From Gemmobacter nectariphilus (GTDB lineage Bacteria; Pseudomonadota; Alphaproteobacteria; Rhodobacterales; Rhodobacteraceae), in contig DYMU01000010.1 of NCBI GenBank assembly GCA_020721445.1, forward strand, positions 29,315 to 93,314: a stretch of 64,000 bases of DNA, in the 5' to 3' direction. The position numbers were made by a program, and so were the translations under genes. Shown in pieces: positions 30,373 through 40,363 of this stretch. Position 1 is the stretch's first letter. Each line of letters begins with the position of its first letter. The notes beneath the pieces were generated by a model, which saw nothing but the letters and a program-made list of their open reading frames with translations, was not told the DNA's origin and did not search any database.

Positions 30373-30972
30373 ATGATCTTTACAGTCGCGATCGACGGTC
30401 CGGCGGCGGCGGGCAAGGGCACCATCAGCCGGGAGGTGGCGGCGCGTTTTGGCTTTGCGCATCTGGACACCGGGCTTTTGTATCGGGCGGTGGGGGTGCT
30501 GGGCGGCGATCCGGCACAGGCCGCGCGGACCCTGCGCCCCGAAGACCTGACCCGCGCCGATCTGCGCAGCCTTGAGGCCGGCCAAGCGGCCTCGCGGGTG
30601 GCGGCAATCCCCGAGGTGCGGGCGGCTTTGGTCGATTTTCAGCGCCGCTTTGCCCGGCGGCCGGGCGGGGCCGTGCTGGATGGTCGCGACATCGGCACGG
30701 TGATCTGCCCCGAGGCCGAGGCAAAGCTTTATGTCACCGCCAGCCCGCAGGTGCGCGCGCATCGTCGCTGGTGCGAGGTGGGGGGGGACGAGGCCAATGT
30801 GCTGGCCGAGGTGCAGGAACGCGATGCCCGTGACATGGGCCGCGCCAATGCCCCGTTGCGCCCGGCCCAGGATGCGGTGATCCTGGACACCAGCGCCATG
30901 ACCATCGACGAGGCCGTTGCCCGCGCCGTGGCGGTGATTGCGGCCCGACGCGGTGAACACCCTTACGCTTAA
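30373..30972 (+). CDS. cmk: Cytidylate kinase
   Basis: A 199-residue CMP/dCMP kinase. The P-loop is [10 protein letters not shown] at residues 8-17. The CMP-binding segment follows in [10 protein letters not shown], and [14 protein letters not shown] is the family motif. GGAGG directly precedes the ATG. In many proteobacteria cmk is next to rpsA; here a nitroreductase gene lies between them. Confidence 0.95.
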   Translation: MIFTVAIDGPAAAGKGTISREVAARFGFAHLDTGLLYRAVGVLGGDPAQAARTLRPEDLTRADLRSLEAGQAASRVAAIPEVRAALVDFQRRFARRPGGAVLDGRDIGTVICPEAEAKLYVTASPQVRAHRRWCEVGGDEANVLAEVQERDARDMGRANAPLRPAQDAVILDTSAMTIDEAVARAVAVIAARRGEHPYA

Positions 30973-31082
30973 GTTCAGACGCGGCTGAACACAGGTGCGG
31001 TCAGCACCGTCACGGTTAGCACAGTCCCTGTGCGCCAACCGCCATGGCCGCCGGGACCGGGATGCTTATCTGTGCGTTCATA

Positions 31083-31110
31083 CAAAAAGCCTGCAAGGTT
31101 GCAGGCTTTG
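31083..31110. terminator. Hairpin between cmk and nitroreductase genes
   Basis: AAAGCCTGCAA, GG, TTGCAGGCTTT: a perfect 11-bp stem. The plus-strand T-run is only three bases, while the minus strand has five, so it may act weakly or in both directions. Confidence 0.5.
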
Positions 31111-31128
31111 CACAAAAGGACGTTCCCC

Positions 31129-31758
31129 ATGCTGACCGAAAAGCTGAACTGGCGCTATGCCACCAAAAAGATGGACCCGGCCAAAACCGTGCCACAAGAC
31201 AAGGTGGACCGTATCTTGCAGGCGGTGCAGCTTGCGCCCACCTCCAGCGGGTTGCAGCCGTTCGAGGTGATCGTCGTCACCAACCCCGAGGTGAAGGCGA
31301 AGCTGCGCGCGGTGGCCTTTGATCAGGCGCAGATCACCGATGGCAGCCATGTTCTGGTCTTTGCCGCATGGGACAACTACACCGCCGAACGGATTGACGC
31401 GGTTGTGGCCCAGACCGCGGCCGAGCGCGGCGCGTCAGAGACGCTGACCGGCTATTATGAACGGCTTAAAGCGACATACCTGCCGCGTTCGCCCGAGGTG
31501 AACTTTGAACACGCCGCGCGTCAGGCCTACATTGCCTTTGGCCTCGCGCTGACGGCGGCGGCCTTCGAGGGCGTCGACAGCACGCCGATGGAAGGCTTTG
31601 ACCCGGCACAGGTGGATGACATCCTTGGCCTGCGGGCGCGCGGCCTGCGCTCGGTCACGCTGTTGCCGCTGGGTTATCGCGCGGCGACGGGTGACTGGCT
31701 TCTGGGTGCCAAGAAAGTGCGCCGACCGCTTGAGGCCATGGTCAGCGAAGTCGCCTGA
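31129..31758 (+). CDS. NfsB-like nitroreductase
   Basis: A 209-residue FMN-dependent oxidoreductase of the nitroreductase fold. The N-terminal LNWRYATKKMDPAK segment and AVQLAPTSSGLQPFEVIVV are the FMN-binding signatures; the rest matches NfsB-like NAD(P)H oxidoreductases in length. AAAAGGA nine bases upstream supports the ATG at 31129. Physiological substrate is unknown (quinones or nitroaromatics in characterised relatives). It is bounded by hairpins on both sides, so it is a separate unit inside the cmk-rpsA cluster. Confidence 0.88.
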   Translation: MLTEKLNWRYATKKMDPAKTVPQDKVDRILQAVQLAPTSSGLQPFEVIVVTNPEVKAKLRAVAFDQAQITDGSHVLVFAAWDNYTAERIDAVVAQTAAERGASETLTGYYERLKATYLPRSPEVNFEHAARQAYIAFGLALTAAAFEGVDSTPMEGFDPAQVDDILGLRARGLRSVTLLPLGYRAATGDWLLGAKKVRRPLEAMVSEVA

Positions 31759-31776
31759 CCAGCCCGTTTGTGATGC

Positions 31777-31806
31777 GGCGGTTTCCGAAAGCGGAAGCCG
31801 CCTTTT
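31777..31806 (+). terminator. Terminator after nitroreductase gene
   Basis: GGCGGTTTCCG, AAAG, CGGAAGCCGCC: 11-bp stem with one T-G pair, then TTTT. It lies 18 bases after the stop. Confidence 0.85.
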
Positions 31807-31960
31807 CCTTGCCAGCAAGGCCTGATCGGGCTATATGCGCGCATCCTGACAAGACTCGCAGCACCCGCTTTGCCGGTGTTGGGCGGTTTTTCAAGGGCCA
31901 CCAAAGACCGGCGGAGCCAACCGCATGGCCAGAAAATCATGAAAAAGGACTGATCAACGC

Positions 31961-33643
31961 ATGTGCGCTAAAGCATCTATGGAAGACTTCGAAGCCCTGT
32001 TGAAGGAAAGCTTCGAAATTGACACCCCCGAAGAGGGGTCTGTTGTCAAAGGCCGGGTCATCGCGATCGAAGCGGGCCAGGCCATCATCGACGTCGGCTA
32101 CAAAATGGAAGGCCGCATCGATCTGAAAGAATTTGCCAACCCCGGCGAACAGGCTGACATCAATGTCGGCGATGAAGTCGAGGTGTATCTGGACCGCGTC
32201 GAAAACAGCCGCGGTGAAGCCCAGATCAGCCGTGAAAAGGCCAAGCGCGAAGAAGCTTGGGACCGTCTGGAAAAGGCCTATGCCTCGGAAACCCGCGTCG
32301 ACGGCGCGATCTTTGGCCGCGTCAAAGGTGGCTTCACCGTTGATCTGGGCGGCGCTGTGGCGTTCTTGCCCGGCAGCCAGGTTGACGTGCGTCCCGTGCG
32401 TGATGCGGGCCCGCTGATGGGCATGAAGCAGCCGTTCCAGATTCTGAAAATGGACCGTCGCCGTGGCAACATCGTGGTGTCGCGCCGTGCCATCCTGGAA
32501 GAAAGCCGCGCCGAACAGCGCGCCGAAGTCATCGGCAACCTGACCGAAGGTCAGACCGTCGATGGTGTGGTCAAGAACATCACCGAATACGGCGCGTTCG
32601 TCGATCTGGGCGGCGTTGACGGCCTGCTGCACGTGACCGACATGGCCTGGCGTCGCGTCAACCACCCGTCGGAGATCCTTGCCATTGGTGAGACCGTCAA
32701 GGTGCAGGTCATCAAGATCAACAAGGAAACCCACCGGATTTCCCTGGGCATGAAGCAGTTGCAGGAAGATCCGTGGGATGCGGTCGAACGCGCCTATCCG
32801 ATCGGCTCGGTCCACAAGGGCCGTGTCACCAACATCACCGACTACGGCGCGTTTGTCGAGTTGGAGGCTGGTGTCGAAGGTCTGGTGCACGTATCGGAAA
32901 TGTCGTGGACCAAGAAGAACGTCCATCCCGGCAAGATCGTCTCGACCAGCCAGGAAGTCGATGTCATGGTGCTGGAGATCGACAGCGCCAAGCGTCGCGT
33001 GTCACTGGGCCTGAAGCAAACCCAGCGCAACCCGTGGGAAGTGTTCGCCGAGAACAACCCGGTTGGGTCGACCATCGAAGGCGAAGTCAAGAACATCACC
33101 GAATTCGGTCTGTTCATCGGTCTGGACAACGACATCGACGGCATGGTTCACTTGTCCGACCTGTCGTGGGACCAGCGCGGCGAAGATGCCATTGCCAACT
33201 ATCGCAAGGGTGATGTCGTCAAGGCCGCCGTGTCGGAAGTCGATGTCGAGAAAGAGCGGATCTCGCTTTCGGTCAAGGCACTGGGCGACGACACCTTTAC
33301 CGATGCGGTGGACGGGGTGAAGCGCGGGTCGGTGATCACGGTCGAAGTGACCGCGATCGAAGACGGTGGCGTTGAAGTGGAATACAACGGCGCCAAGTCG
33401 TTCATCCGCCGCAGCGACCTGAGCCGTGACCGTGGCGACCAACGCCCCGAGCGGTTCTCGGTCGGTGACAAGGTTGACGTGCGCGTGACCAACATCGATC
33501 CGAAAACCCGTCGTCTGGGTCTGTCGATCAAGGCACGCGAGATTGCCGAAGAGAAAGAAGCGGTTGAGCAGTATGGCTCGTCCGATTCGGGCGCAAGCCT
33601 TGGCGATATTCTGAGCGCGGCTTTGAAAGCCGACAAGAACTGA
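31961..33643 (+). CDS. rpsA: 30S ribosomal protein S1
   Basis: A 560-residue ribosomal protein that binds mRNA during initiation. It consists of six S1 (OB-fold) RNA-binding repeats; clear repeat cores are VVKNITEYGAFVDLGGVDG, RVTNITDYGAFVELEAGVE and EVKNITEFGLFIGLDNDID, each ending in a K-R-R-x-S-L-G-like segment. The first two repeats are more diverged, as usual for ribosome-docking domains. The start MCAKASMEDFEALLKES matches relatives. A terminator follows and then ihfB. Confidence 0.97.
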   Translation: MCAKASMEDFEALLKESFEIDTPEEGSVVKGRVIAIEAGQAIIDVGYKMEGRIDLKEFANPGEQADINVGDEVEVYLDRVENSRGEAQISREKAKREEAWDRLEKAYASETRVDGAIFGRVKGGFTVDLGGAVAFLPGSQVDVRPVRDAGPLMGMKQPFQILKMDRRRGNIVVSRRAILEESRAEQRAEVIGNLTEGQTVDGVVKNITEYGAFVDLGGVDGLLHVTDMAWRRVNHPSEILAIGETVKVQVIKINKETHRISLGMKQLQEDPWDAVERAYPIGSVHKGRVTNITDYGAFVELEAGVEGLVHVSEMSWTKKNVHPGKIVSTSQEVDVMVLEIDSAKRRVSLGLKQTQRNPWEVFAENNPVGSTIEGEVKNITEFGLFIGLDNDIDGMVHLSDLSWDQRGEDAIANYRKGDVVKAAVSEVDVEKERISLSVKALGDDTFTDAVDGVKRGSVITVEVTAIEDGGVEVEYNGAKSFIRRSDLSRDRGDQRPERFSVGDKVDVRVTNIDPKTRRLGLSIKAREIAEEKEAVEQYGSSDSGASLGDILSAALKADKN

Positions 33644-33668
33644 TCAAATAACCCGTTTGGGTTGCTAA

Positions 33669-33692
33669 AGGCCCCGCCGAAAGGTGGGGCCT
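33669..33692 (+). terminator. Terminator after rpsA
   Basis: AGGCCCCGCC, GAAA tetraloop, GGTGGGGCCT: a 10-bp stem 25 bases after the rpsA stop. The following tract is ATTCG rather than a pure T-run. Confidence 0.7.
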
Positions 33693-33824
33693 ATTCGTAT
33701 GGCACGGGGATTTCAGCATTTTCATTTGTGTGCCACGATGATTTTTGCCTATAGTCGGCATAACCAATCACAGTGGCGGCAGCTTGTGCAACACAGCGAA
33801 CCGACCACAGGGGGGACACTTCGG

Positions 33825-34109
33825 ATGATCCGTTCGGAACTGATCCAGAAAATTGCGGACGAAAATCCGCATCTGACGCAGCGCCATGTCGAGCGCATCG
33901 TCAACACCGTGTTTGAAGAGATTATCGAGGCCCTTGCCAAGGGGGACCGGGTCGAACTGCGCGGCTTTGGCGCGTTCTCGGTCAAGGCGCGCGATGCGCG
34001 TGTCGGGCGCAACCCCCGCACCGGCGAAGCGGTCGAGGTGGAGGACAAGAAGGTTCCCTTCTTCAAGACCGGCAAGCTTCTCCGCGACAGATTGAACGGC
34101 AAGGGCTGA
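33825..34109 (+). CDS. ihfB: Integration host factor subunit beta
   Basis: A 94-residue DNA-bending protein that pairs with IHF alpha. It begins [19 protein letters not shown], has the dimer core [12 protein letters not shown], and keeps the DNA-intercalating arm [15 protein letters not shown] with the conserved Pro. Length is normal. AGGGGGG upstream supports this ATG. The rpsA-ihfB order is standard; lapA follows. Confidence 0.95.
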   Translation: MIRSELIQKIADENPHLTQRHVERIVNTVFEEIIEALAKGDRVELRGFGAFSVKARDARVGRNPRTGEAVEVEDKKVPFFKTGKLLRDRLNGKG

Positions 34110-34186
34110 TCCACGCGTTTTGGCTTGCGCACCGGCACGCCGGGTCCGATAGTCACTACAAAGGTCCGTTTTCGGAGGTTCCGCCG

Positions 34187-34546
34187 ATGATCCGCTACTT
34201 GCGTTATCTGTTTCTGGTTGCTCTGGCTGCCGTGCTGTTGACCGTCGCACTGGGCAACCGTGGCGTTGTCACCCTCAAGGCGATGCCCGATGACCTGGCG
34301 GCCTTTGCCGGGTTCGGGCTGCAAATCGACCTGCCGCTCTATGCGGTGATCTTTGCCAGCATCGCGGCGGGTCTGCTGATCGGCTTTTTCTGGGAATGGC
34401 TGCGCGAACACAAGCACCGTTCGGTTGCTGTGTCCAAGTCGCGTCAGGTGACCCGGTTGGAGCGGGAGCTTGCCGTGATGCGCGACGCCAAGGCCGAGCA
34501 CAAGGATGATATCCTTGCCCTGCTGGACCAGCGCAAAGCAAGCTGA
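34187..34546 (+). CDS. lapA: LapA-domain inner-membrane protein
   Basis: A 119-residue protein with two transmembrane helices (about 6-24 and 48-68) and a cytosolic coiled tail (RQVTRLERELAVMRDAKAEHKDD). This is the DUF1049/LapA architecture, linked in enterobacteria to lipopolysaccharide assembly control together with LapB. lapB is not present here. Three bases separate its stop from trpF, suggesting one transcript. Confidence 0.82.
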   Translation: MIRYLRYLFLVALAAVLLTVALGNRGVVTLKAMPDDLAAFAGFGLQIDLPLYAVIFASIAAGLLIGFFWEWLREHKHRSVAVSKSRQVTRLERELAVMRDAKAEHKDDILALLDQRKAS

Positions 34547-34549
34547 CCC

Positions 34550-35212
34550 TTGGCAGATATCCGGGTAAAGATCTGTGGTCTGCGGACCCTGTCGGATGTT
34601 GCCTGCGTGGCAGCAGCGGGGGCCGCATATGCGGGATTTGTGTTCTTTCCCAAAAGTCCCCGGCACCTGAGCATCCCCGCAGCCCGTGCCTTGGCCCTTG
34701 CTGCACCGCCGGGTCTGGCAAAGGTGGCTTTGGTGGTTGATGCCGATGACGCAACGCTGGATGCGATCACCGAGGCCATGCCCCTGGACATGCTGCAACT
34801 TCACGGTCACGAAACGCCTGACCGCGTGGCACAGGTGCGCGCCCGCTATGGCCTGCCGGTGATGAAGGCGGTTGGCGTGGCGGATGAAGGCGATCTGGCG
34901 GCGGTGTTCGACTATTCGCTGGTGGCCGATCAGATCCTGCTTGATGCCAAGCCTGCCAAAACCGCCGACCTGCCGGGTGGCAATGGCCTGTCGTTTGACT
35001 GGCGGCTGGTTGCACAACGCCGCTGGCTGCGACCATGGATGCTGGCAGGCGGGCTGACACCCGACAACGTCGCCGAGGCGATCCGTCTGACCAACGCGCG
35101 GCAGGTGGACGTATCGTCGGGCGTGGAAAGCGCGCCGGGGGTGAAAGACCCGGCCAAGGTGGCGGCTTTTGTGACGGCCGCCATGGGGCCTGCGATTCCG
35201 GTTTTGCGCTAG
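34550..35212 (+). CDS. trpF: Phosphoribosylanthranilate isomerase
   Basis: A 220-residue TIM-barrel enzyme of tryptophan synthesis. The start is a TTG giving (M)[12 protein letters not shown], the conserved beta-1 with the catalytic Cys; no ATG is available before it is lost. [10 protein letters not shown] and the phosphate site [11 protein letters not shown]...VDVSSGVE complete the signature. trpB is 1.1 kb downstream, interrupted by an opposite-strand gene. A repeat copy follows 55 bases after the stop. Confidence 0.94.
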   Translation: MADIRVKICGLRTLSDVACVAAAGAAYAGFVFFPKSPRHLSIPAARALALAAPPGLAKVALVVDADDATLDAITEAMPLDMLQLHGHETPDRVAQVRARYGLPVMKAVGVADEGDLAAVFDYSLVADQILLDAKPAKTADLPGGNGLSFDWRLVAQRRWLRPWMLAGGLTPDNVAEAIRLTNARQVDVSSGVESAPGVKDPAKVAAFVTAAMGPAIPVLR

Positions 35213-35267
35213 GCCGGCCGGGCGCGGGATGAGTGCGTTTGCCAATGCGGCGCCCCGCCGAAAGGGT

Positions 35268-35303
35268 GGATGCCTCCGGCGGGGGTATTTTATCCAAGAG
35301 GAA
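35268..35303 (+). repeat. Intergenic GGGGGTATTTT repeat after trpF
   Basis: A 36-base element GGATGCCTCCGGCGGGGGTA...CCAAGAGGAA. It differs at only two positions from the copy lying inside ileS (41053-41088). Confidence 0.85.
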
Positions 35304-35336
35304 GGCGGGTGTTACGTTTGTGCGCCGCGCCTTGGC

Positions 35337-36125
35337 TTACATCGCGGGCAGGATGGTCAGATCGCGGATCGGCTGATCGGTGCCGGTGATGGACCGGCTT
35401 TGGGTCAGCGCGCCGGTGGCAAGGTCAACCCTGTGCAACCCGCCATTGGCGACCAGCCAGGCGGTGTTGGTGCCATCCGCCATGGTGGCCACATCAAGCG
35501 CAACCGGTCCTTCCAGTCTGGCCCCGATCATGCCGATGGTCTTGTTGGTGCCGTCATTCGGGGCGGTCTGTTGCAGCAGCGCCGACAGGCCGGTGTCGAT
35601 GTTGAACATCTGGGTCTTTTCCGGCTTGCCGTAGCTGTTTGTATAGGCGGCAGCCGCCACCATCAGCCCTGCCTTGGCGTTGGCATCGGTGGCGTCCCAG
35701 TTCAGTGCGCCATCGACGGTGACTTCGCCTGTGTCCATGTTGATGCGGTGGTTGGTGGTGCCGGACATGAAGCGCAGACGATCTGCCGCCGGGTTCACAT
35801 CGACAATCACCGGGTCACCCTCGGCGATGGCCAGCATGGTGGTCATGCTTGACAGGGGCGCTGTCGCGCCGGTCATCGGGTCGATGGCGACAATGGCCTG
35901 ACCTTCGGTCACGCCGATCACCGTCATGGTGCCGGGGCGGTAGTCGATGCCGTGCAGGCGGGCCACACCTTGCACCTCGACCGTTCCGGTCACGGCGGCG
36001 GTGGCGGTGTCGATCAGCACCAGCGTGCGGTCGCCGGTCAGGCCGACGGCGGTTTCGGCAAAGGCCGGGGCGGCAAGGATGGGGGCGGCGACGGTGGCAA
36101 GAAGCAGGGCGAGGGTACGTGTCAT
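35337..36125 (-). CDS. Secreted DUF4394 beta-propeller-like protein
   Basis: A 262-residue exported protein with signal peptide to AFA at about 23. The body is a series of beta strands with recurrent patterns (GLTGDRTLVLIDTATAAVTGTVEV, LHGIDYRPGTMTVIGVTEGQAIVAID). The DVNPAADRLRFMSGTTNHRIN segment marks the DUF4394 family. The fold resembles a lactonase-type propeller; no enzymatic role is established. It is encoded opposite to the trp genes between trpF and trpB and is probably unrelated to them. Confidence 0.82.
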   Translation of the reverse strand: MTRTLALLLATVAAPILAAPAFAETAVGLTGDRTLVLIDTATAAVTGTVEVQGVARLHGIDYRPGTMTVIGVTEGQAIVAIDPMTGATAPLSSMTTMLAIAEGDPVIVDVNPAADRLRFMSGTTNHRINMDTGEVTVDGALNWDATDANAKAGLMVAAAAYTNSYGKPEKTQMFNIDTGLSALLQQTAPNDGTNKTIGMIGARLEGPVALDVATMADGTNTAWLVANGGLHRVDLATGALTQSRSITGTDQPIRDLTILPAM

Positions 36126-36300
36126 GGGGTCACTCCTGTTGACAGAGGGCCGGATCGGCCGTTGCGCCCTGAATACGGATGCGTCGGGGGGCGAAGTTTC
36201 AGGGCAGCAGTAACGAAAGCGTTATGTCTGCCGCGCAGGGCCGCTTTACCCGCTGGGTTTCGCGCGCTAGGTAGGCAGCTACACCAAAGGGAGGCAGGCC

Positions 36301-37533
<1,233 letters not shown>

Positions 37534-37560
37534 CGTCTGCCTTTTGCGTGCCAAAACAAG

Positions 37561-37589
37561 ACCCTGCAAGCCCCGCTTGCAGGGTTTTT
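37561..37589 (+). terminator. Terminator after trpB
   Basis: ACCCTGCAAG, CCCCG loop, CTTGCAGGGT followed by TTTTG: 10-bp perfect stem. Confidence 0.9.
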
Positions 37590-37604
37590 GCATGCTGCGC
37601 CGCG

Positions 37605-37638
37605 TAAACCTTGGTTTAGGGCCGCAAACCGGGGGTTT
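37605..37638 (+). promoter_or_regulatory. Tandem operator-like dyads upstream of the acidic PepSY-like locus
   Basis: Dyad 1 is TAAACC-TT-GGTTTA (37605-37618); dyad 2 is AAACC-GGG-GGTTT (37626-37638). Their right halves extend as the direct repeat GGTTTAGGGC (37613 and 37634), 21 bases apart, about two helical turns. They lie about 140 bases before the first gene of the locus. I infer a regulator binding site. Confidence 0.5.
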
Positions 37639-37776
37639 AGGGCGCCGGGGTTAAACTTGCGGTCAATGGTGGCGCACGGAAAGATGCGGTCATTCTGGCG
37701 GTGTCGTCGATAAGCACGACACGGACCGGGACCGGCGGCTGACACGCCCCGGGTTCGCCGAAACAGGAGACGGACG

Positions 37777-38247
37777 ATGAAAAAGACAATGCTCACACTG
37801 GCTTTCGGGCTGATGATCGCAGGGCCGGCCGCATTTGCCTTGACGGCCGATGAAGTGGTTGTTGACTTGCAGGCGCAGGGCTTCACGCCCACGCAAACCC
37901 GGACCAATGCGACCTGGATCAAGGTGGAAGCCATCCGGGGCACGCAAAAGCGTGAAATGATCCTGGACAAGACGACCGGGGCCGTTCTGAAAGACGAAGT
38001 CACCGTGGTTCAGGCTGGCGAGGTGATCGTGCCCGGCACAAGCGCCCGCCTGCGTGTGCGCGATGCAGCAAGCGATGCCGACCGTGATCGCACGCGGGAT
38101 CGCGACACTGACATGGATGACGACGGCGAAGATGATGACGGCCCGGATCATGACGATGCGTCAGATTACGATGATCGCGGCCATGGCGATCGTGACCGTG
38201 ACCGCGATCCGGCGTCGCATGATGACGATGATGGCGATGATGATTGA
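37777..38247 (+). CDS. Secreted acidic PepSY-like protein A
   Basis: A 156-residue protein with a signal peptide (to about AFA at 21). A small PepSY-like domain follows (residues ~23-90): VVVDLQAQGFTPTQTRTNATW, then REMILDKTTGAVLKDEV. Residues ~100-156 are an Asp-rich tail with Asp-Arg and Asp-Asp repeats (DRDRDP, DDDDGDDD). The tail could bind divalent cations or basic partners. The next gene encodes a paralogue of the same design, and a membrane LuxR-type regulator comes third. GGAG lies upstream of the ATG. Confidence 0.78.
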   Translation: MKKTMLTLAFGLMIAGPAAFALTADEVVVDLQAQGFTPTQTRTNATWIKVEAIRGTQKREMILDKTTGAVLKDEVTVVQAGEVIVPGTSARLRVRDAASDADRDRTRDRDTDMDDDGEDDDGPDHDDASDYDDRGHGDRDRDRDPASHDDDDGDDD

Positions 38248-38351
38248 TCAGGGCTCACCCTGAACCGAAAGACGGCCCGGCCTTGCCGGGTCGCCCTCGA
38301 TCGCGGATACTGGTGCCTTGCTGTTGGACGCAAAGGCCGGAAAGGTCTGAT

Positions 38352-38786
38352 ATGAAGCGACGATTGTTCCTGACGCTGGCGCTTGGGGCGGTGTGGGCCG
38401 GTTCGGCGGCATTCGCGCAAAGCTTTACCGATTCGGTGGTGGATCAACTTCGCCGTCAGGGGTTTGCGCGGATCAACGTGGACCGCACGTTTCTGGGCCG
38501 CACCAGAATTGTGGCAAGCGGCAAGGGTGGGCAGCGCGAGATCATCCTGAACCCGCGTACCGGTGAGATTTTGCGTGACCTCTGGAACCGTGGCATGGAG
38601 GCCAAATCAGACCACGGCGCGTTGATCAGGGATGAAGACGATGCCAAAGGCGAGGGCCGTGGTCGGGCAGAGGGTGAAGACGACGACGACAAGGACGACG
38701 GGTCATCGGGTGCCAAGGATGACGACGGCGACATCGACAAGGACCGCGATGGCGACAGCGACGGAAAAGATGGCGATGATGATTGA
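38352..38786 (+). CDS. Secreted acidic PepSY-like protein B
   Basis: A 144-residue paralogue of the preceding protein. The signal peptide MKRRLFLTLALGAVWAGSAAFA is followed by a PepSY-like domain with VVDQLRRQGFARINVDRTFLG and REIILNPRTGEILRDLW, aligning with the equivalent segments of protein A. The tail (about 95-144) is again Asp-rich (GEDDDDKDDG, DKDRDGDSDGKDGDDD); several DxDxDG-like stretches resemble calcium-binding loops, though this is only suggestive. AAGG precedes the ATG. The regulator gene follows after 24 bases. Confidence 0.75.
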   Translation: MKRRLFLTLALGAVWAGSAAFAQSFTDSVVDQLRRQGFARINVDRTFLGRTRIVASGKGGQREIILNPRTGEILRDLWNRGMEAKSDHGALIRDEDDAKGEGRGRAEGEDDDDKDDGSSGAKDDDGDIDKDRDGDSDGKDGDDD

Positions 38787-38810
38787 TCGCCCGACACGGA
38801 GCCGGGTCTG

Positions 38811-39332
38811 ATGCGGCGCGGCGCGCTGATCGTCCTGTTTGCGGTGCAGGCGGCCTGCGCGCTTTTCTTTGTGTCCGACATCCTGTCTTCTGTCTTGGGT
38901 CTGCGCAGCACACCGCTTGCCTGGGAAGTGCGCGAACTGCTTGAGATCGGGGCCGCTGTGGGCCTGATCCTTGGGCTGATCCTGGGGGCGCTGGTGCTGC
39001 GGCGCAGCTTTCGGGACCGCAATGCCGCCGAAGAACGGCTGCGCCGGGCCTCGGGGGCCTTCATGGACATGCTGGAAGAGCAGTTTGCCACATGGGCCCT
39101 GACCCCGGCGGAACGTGATGTGGCGCTGTTTGCCATCAAGGGCCTGTCCACCGCCGAAATTGCCAGCCTGCGCGGCACCAGTGAGGGCACGATCAAGGCC
39201 CAGACCAATGCGATCTACCGCAAGGCAGGCGTCACCGGGCGGCCCCAGTTGTTAAGCCTGTTCATAGAAGATCTGATGCGCGAGGACGGCGGTGTTCGGC
39301 CGGTTGCAAGCTTGCCCAAGGATGTTGCTTAA
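38811..39332 (+). CDS. Membrane-tethered LuxR-type transcriptional regulator
   Basis: A 173-residue protein with two N-terminal membrane helices (about 5-23 and 43-64), a short coiled linker (RDRNAAEERLRR), and a C-terminal LuxR/GerE helix-turn-helix. The DNA-binding part starts LTPAERDVALFAIKGLSTAEIA and contains SEGTIKAQTNAIYRKAGV. No sensor domain other than the membrane/periplasmic loop is present, so the signal may be sensed there. Position right after two secreted acidic proteins suggests they are its ligands or targets. Its TAA overlaps the TAA of the globin gene on the other strand (TTAA). Confidence 0.83.
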   Translation: MRRGALIVLFAVQAACALFFVSDILSSVLGLRSTPLAWEVRELLEIGAAVGLILGLILGALVLRRSFRDRNAAEERLRRASGAFMDMLEEQFATWALTPAERDVALFAIKGLSTAEIASLRGTSEGTIKAQTNAIYRKAGVTGRPQLLSLFIEDLMREDGGVRPVASLPKDVA

Positions 39333-39724
39333 CGCAGCACCGGCACGCCGGAGCCGTCGCGCACCTGCACCGCCACGTGAAATCCGCGCCCGATGCGATG
39401 GGCCAGATCCGACCATGCGGCCGCGGTGTCTGGCGGCAGGGTGCGGGTCAGGACCGAGTCAAACACCCCCAGCCAGACCGCGAACATGGGCGCGCGCACG
39501 TCGCTGGCGGCCAGATGCACCCGCTGCGGAAAGCCGTCATAGCCGCCCTCGCGCAGAATGGCGTTGCGCCAGAACCGGCTGATCTTTGCCTCATGTTCCG
39601 GCCAATCGCCGACATGGGCGGCAAAGACCGGGCCAAGCACCGGGTCGGCGCGCACACAGGCATAGAACTCGGCCAGCGTGGCGTCGATCTGGTCAGGCGT
39701 GATGGGAAAGCGGGCAAGGGACAT
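39329..39724 (-). CDS. Truncated haemoglobin, group III
   Basis: A 131-residue globin of the 2-on-2 type. The MSLARFPITPDQIDATLAEFY start leads to VLGPVFAAHVGDWPEHEAKISRFW, where the group III pattern with conserved His, Trp and the FW pair is clear. A further helix is APMFAVWLGVFDSVL. The family binds oxygen or NO; some members protect respiration from NO. It is a single gene convergent with the LuxR-type regulator. The upstream Met at 39760 is less likely. Confidence 0.85.
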   Translation of the reverse strand: MSLARFPITPDQIDATLAEFYACVRADPVLGPVFAAHVGDWPEHEAKISRFWRNAILREGGYDGFPQRVHLAASDVRAPMFAVWLGVFDSVLTRTLPPDTAAAWSDLAHRIGRGFHVAVQVRDGSGVPVLR

Positions 39725-39778
39725 TGGGCTTCTTTGCGCTGTGGGGACGGTGGTGGGCAAGCGGGTGCTGTGTCGCGG

Positions 39779-40147
39779 TCAATCGGCCGCGTAAAGCTGC
39801 AACACCTCGAGCGGCACCACCTGCAAGGTGATGGCATGGGTCGCGGCAAGGCGCACCTTTGGCGCGGCACCTTCTTCATGCGCTTGCAGGAAGCGCCCGG
39901 CGCACAGGCACCAATGATCGCCCGGCTTCAGCCCGACAAAGCCGTATTCCGGGCGCGGGGTGGACAGGTCATTGCCAAGGTATTTCGACAGCGCCAGAAA
40001 CTCGGCCGTCATCACCGCGCAAACCGTGTGCAACCCGCGGTCCATCGGCCCGGTGTCGCAACAGCCGTTGCGGAAAAAGCCCGTCATCGGCGCGGTCGAG
40101 CAGCTTTCCAGCGCGCCGCCCAGCACATTGACCGAAGGTTCCTGCAT
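39779..40147 (-). CDS. DUF2237 family protein
   Basis: A 122-residue protein. The hallmarks of DUF2237 are SVNVLGGALESCSTAPMTGFFRNGCC near the N-terminus, then DRGLHTVCAVMTAEFL, GNDLSTPRPEYGFVGLKPGDHWCLC, and a C-terminal HAITLQVVPLEVL. Conserved cysteines suggest a metal or redox role, but no function is known. AAAGGAACGACA before the ATG at 40147 is a good ribosome site. It is a monocistron between the globin and ileS. Confidence 0.88.
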   Translation of the reverse strand: MQEPSVNVLGGALESCSTAPMTGFFRNGCCDTGPMDRGLHTVCAVMTAEFLALSKYLGNDLSTPRPEYGFVGLKPGDHWCLCAGRFLQAHEEGAAPKVRLAATHAITLQVVPLEVLQLYAAD

Positions 40148-40363
40148 TGTCGTTCCTTTCACTGCCCGATACCGGCTTTGCCGCAGTTTACACCCATTGC
40201 CGCGCAGAATATAAGGCGGCGCATGTGGATGACACGGATCATAGTGCGAATTAGCCGCCCGGCGTTTTGACAACACTGTCGAAACGTCCGGGAGCATGCT
40301 TGCCCGCGCCTTCGCGGCCCCCATGGCCGCCCCCTCCACGCCCCCTTCACAGGATTTCCGCCG

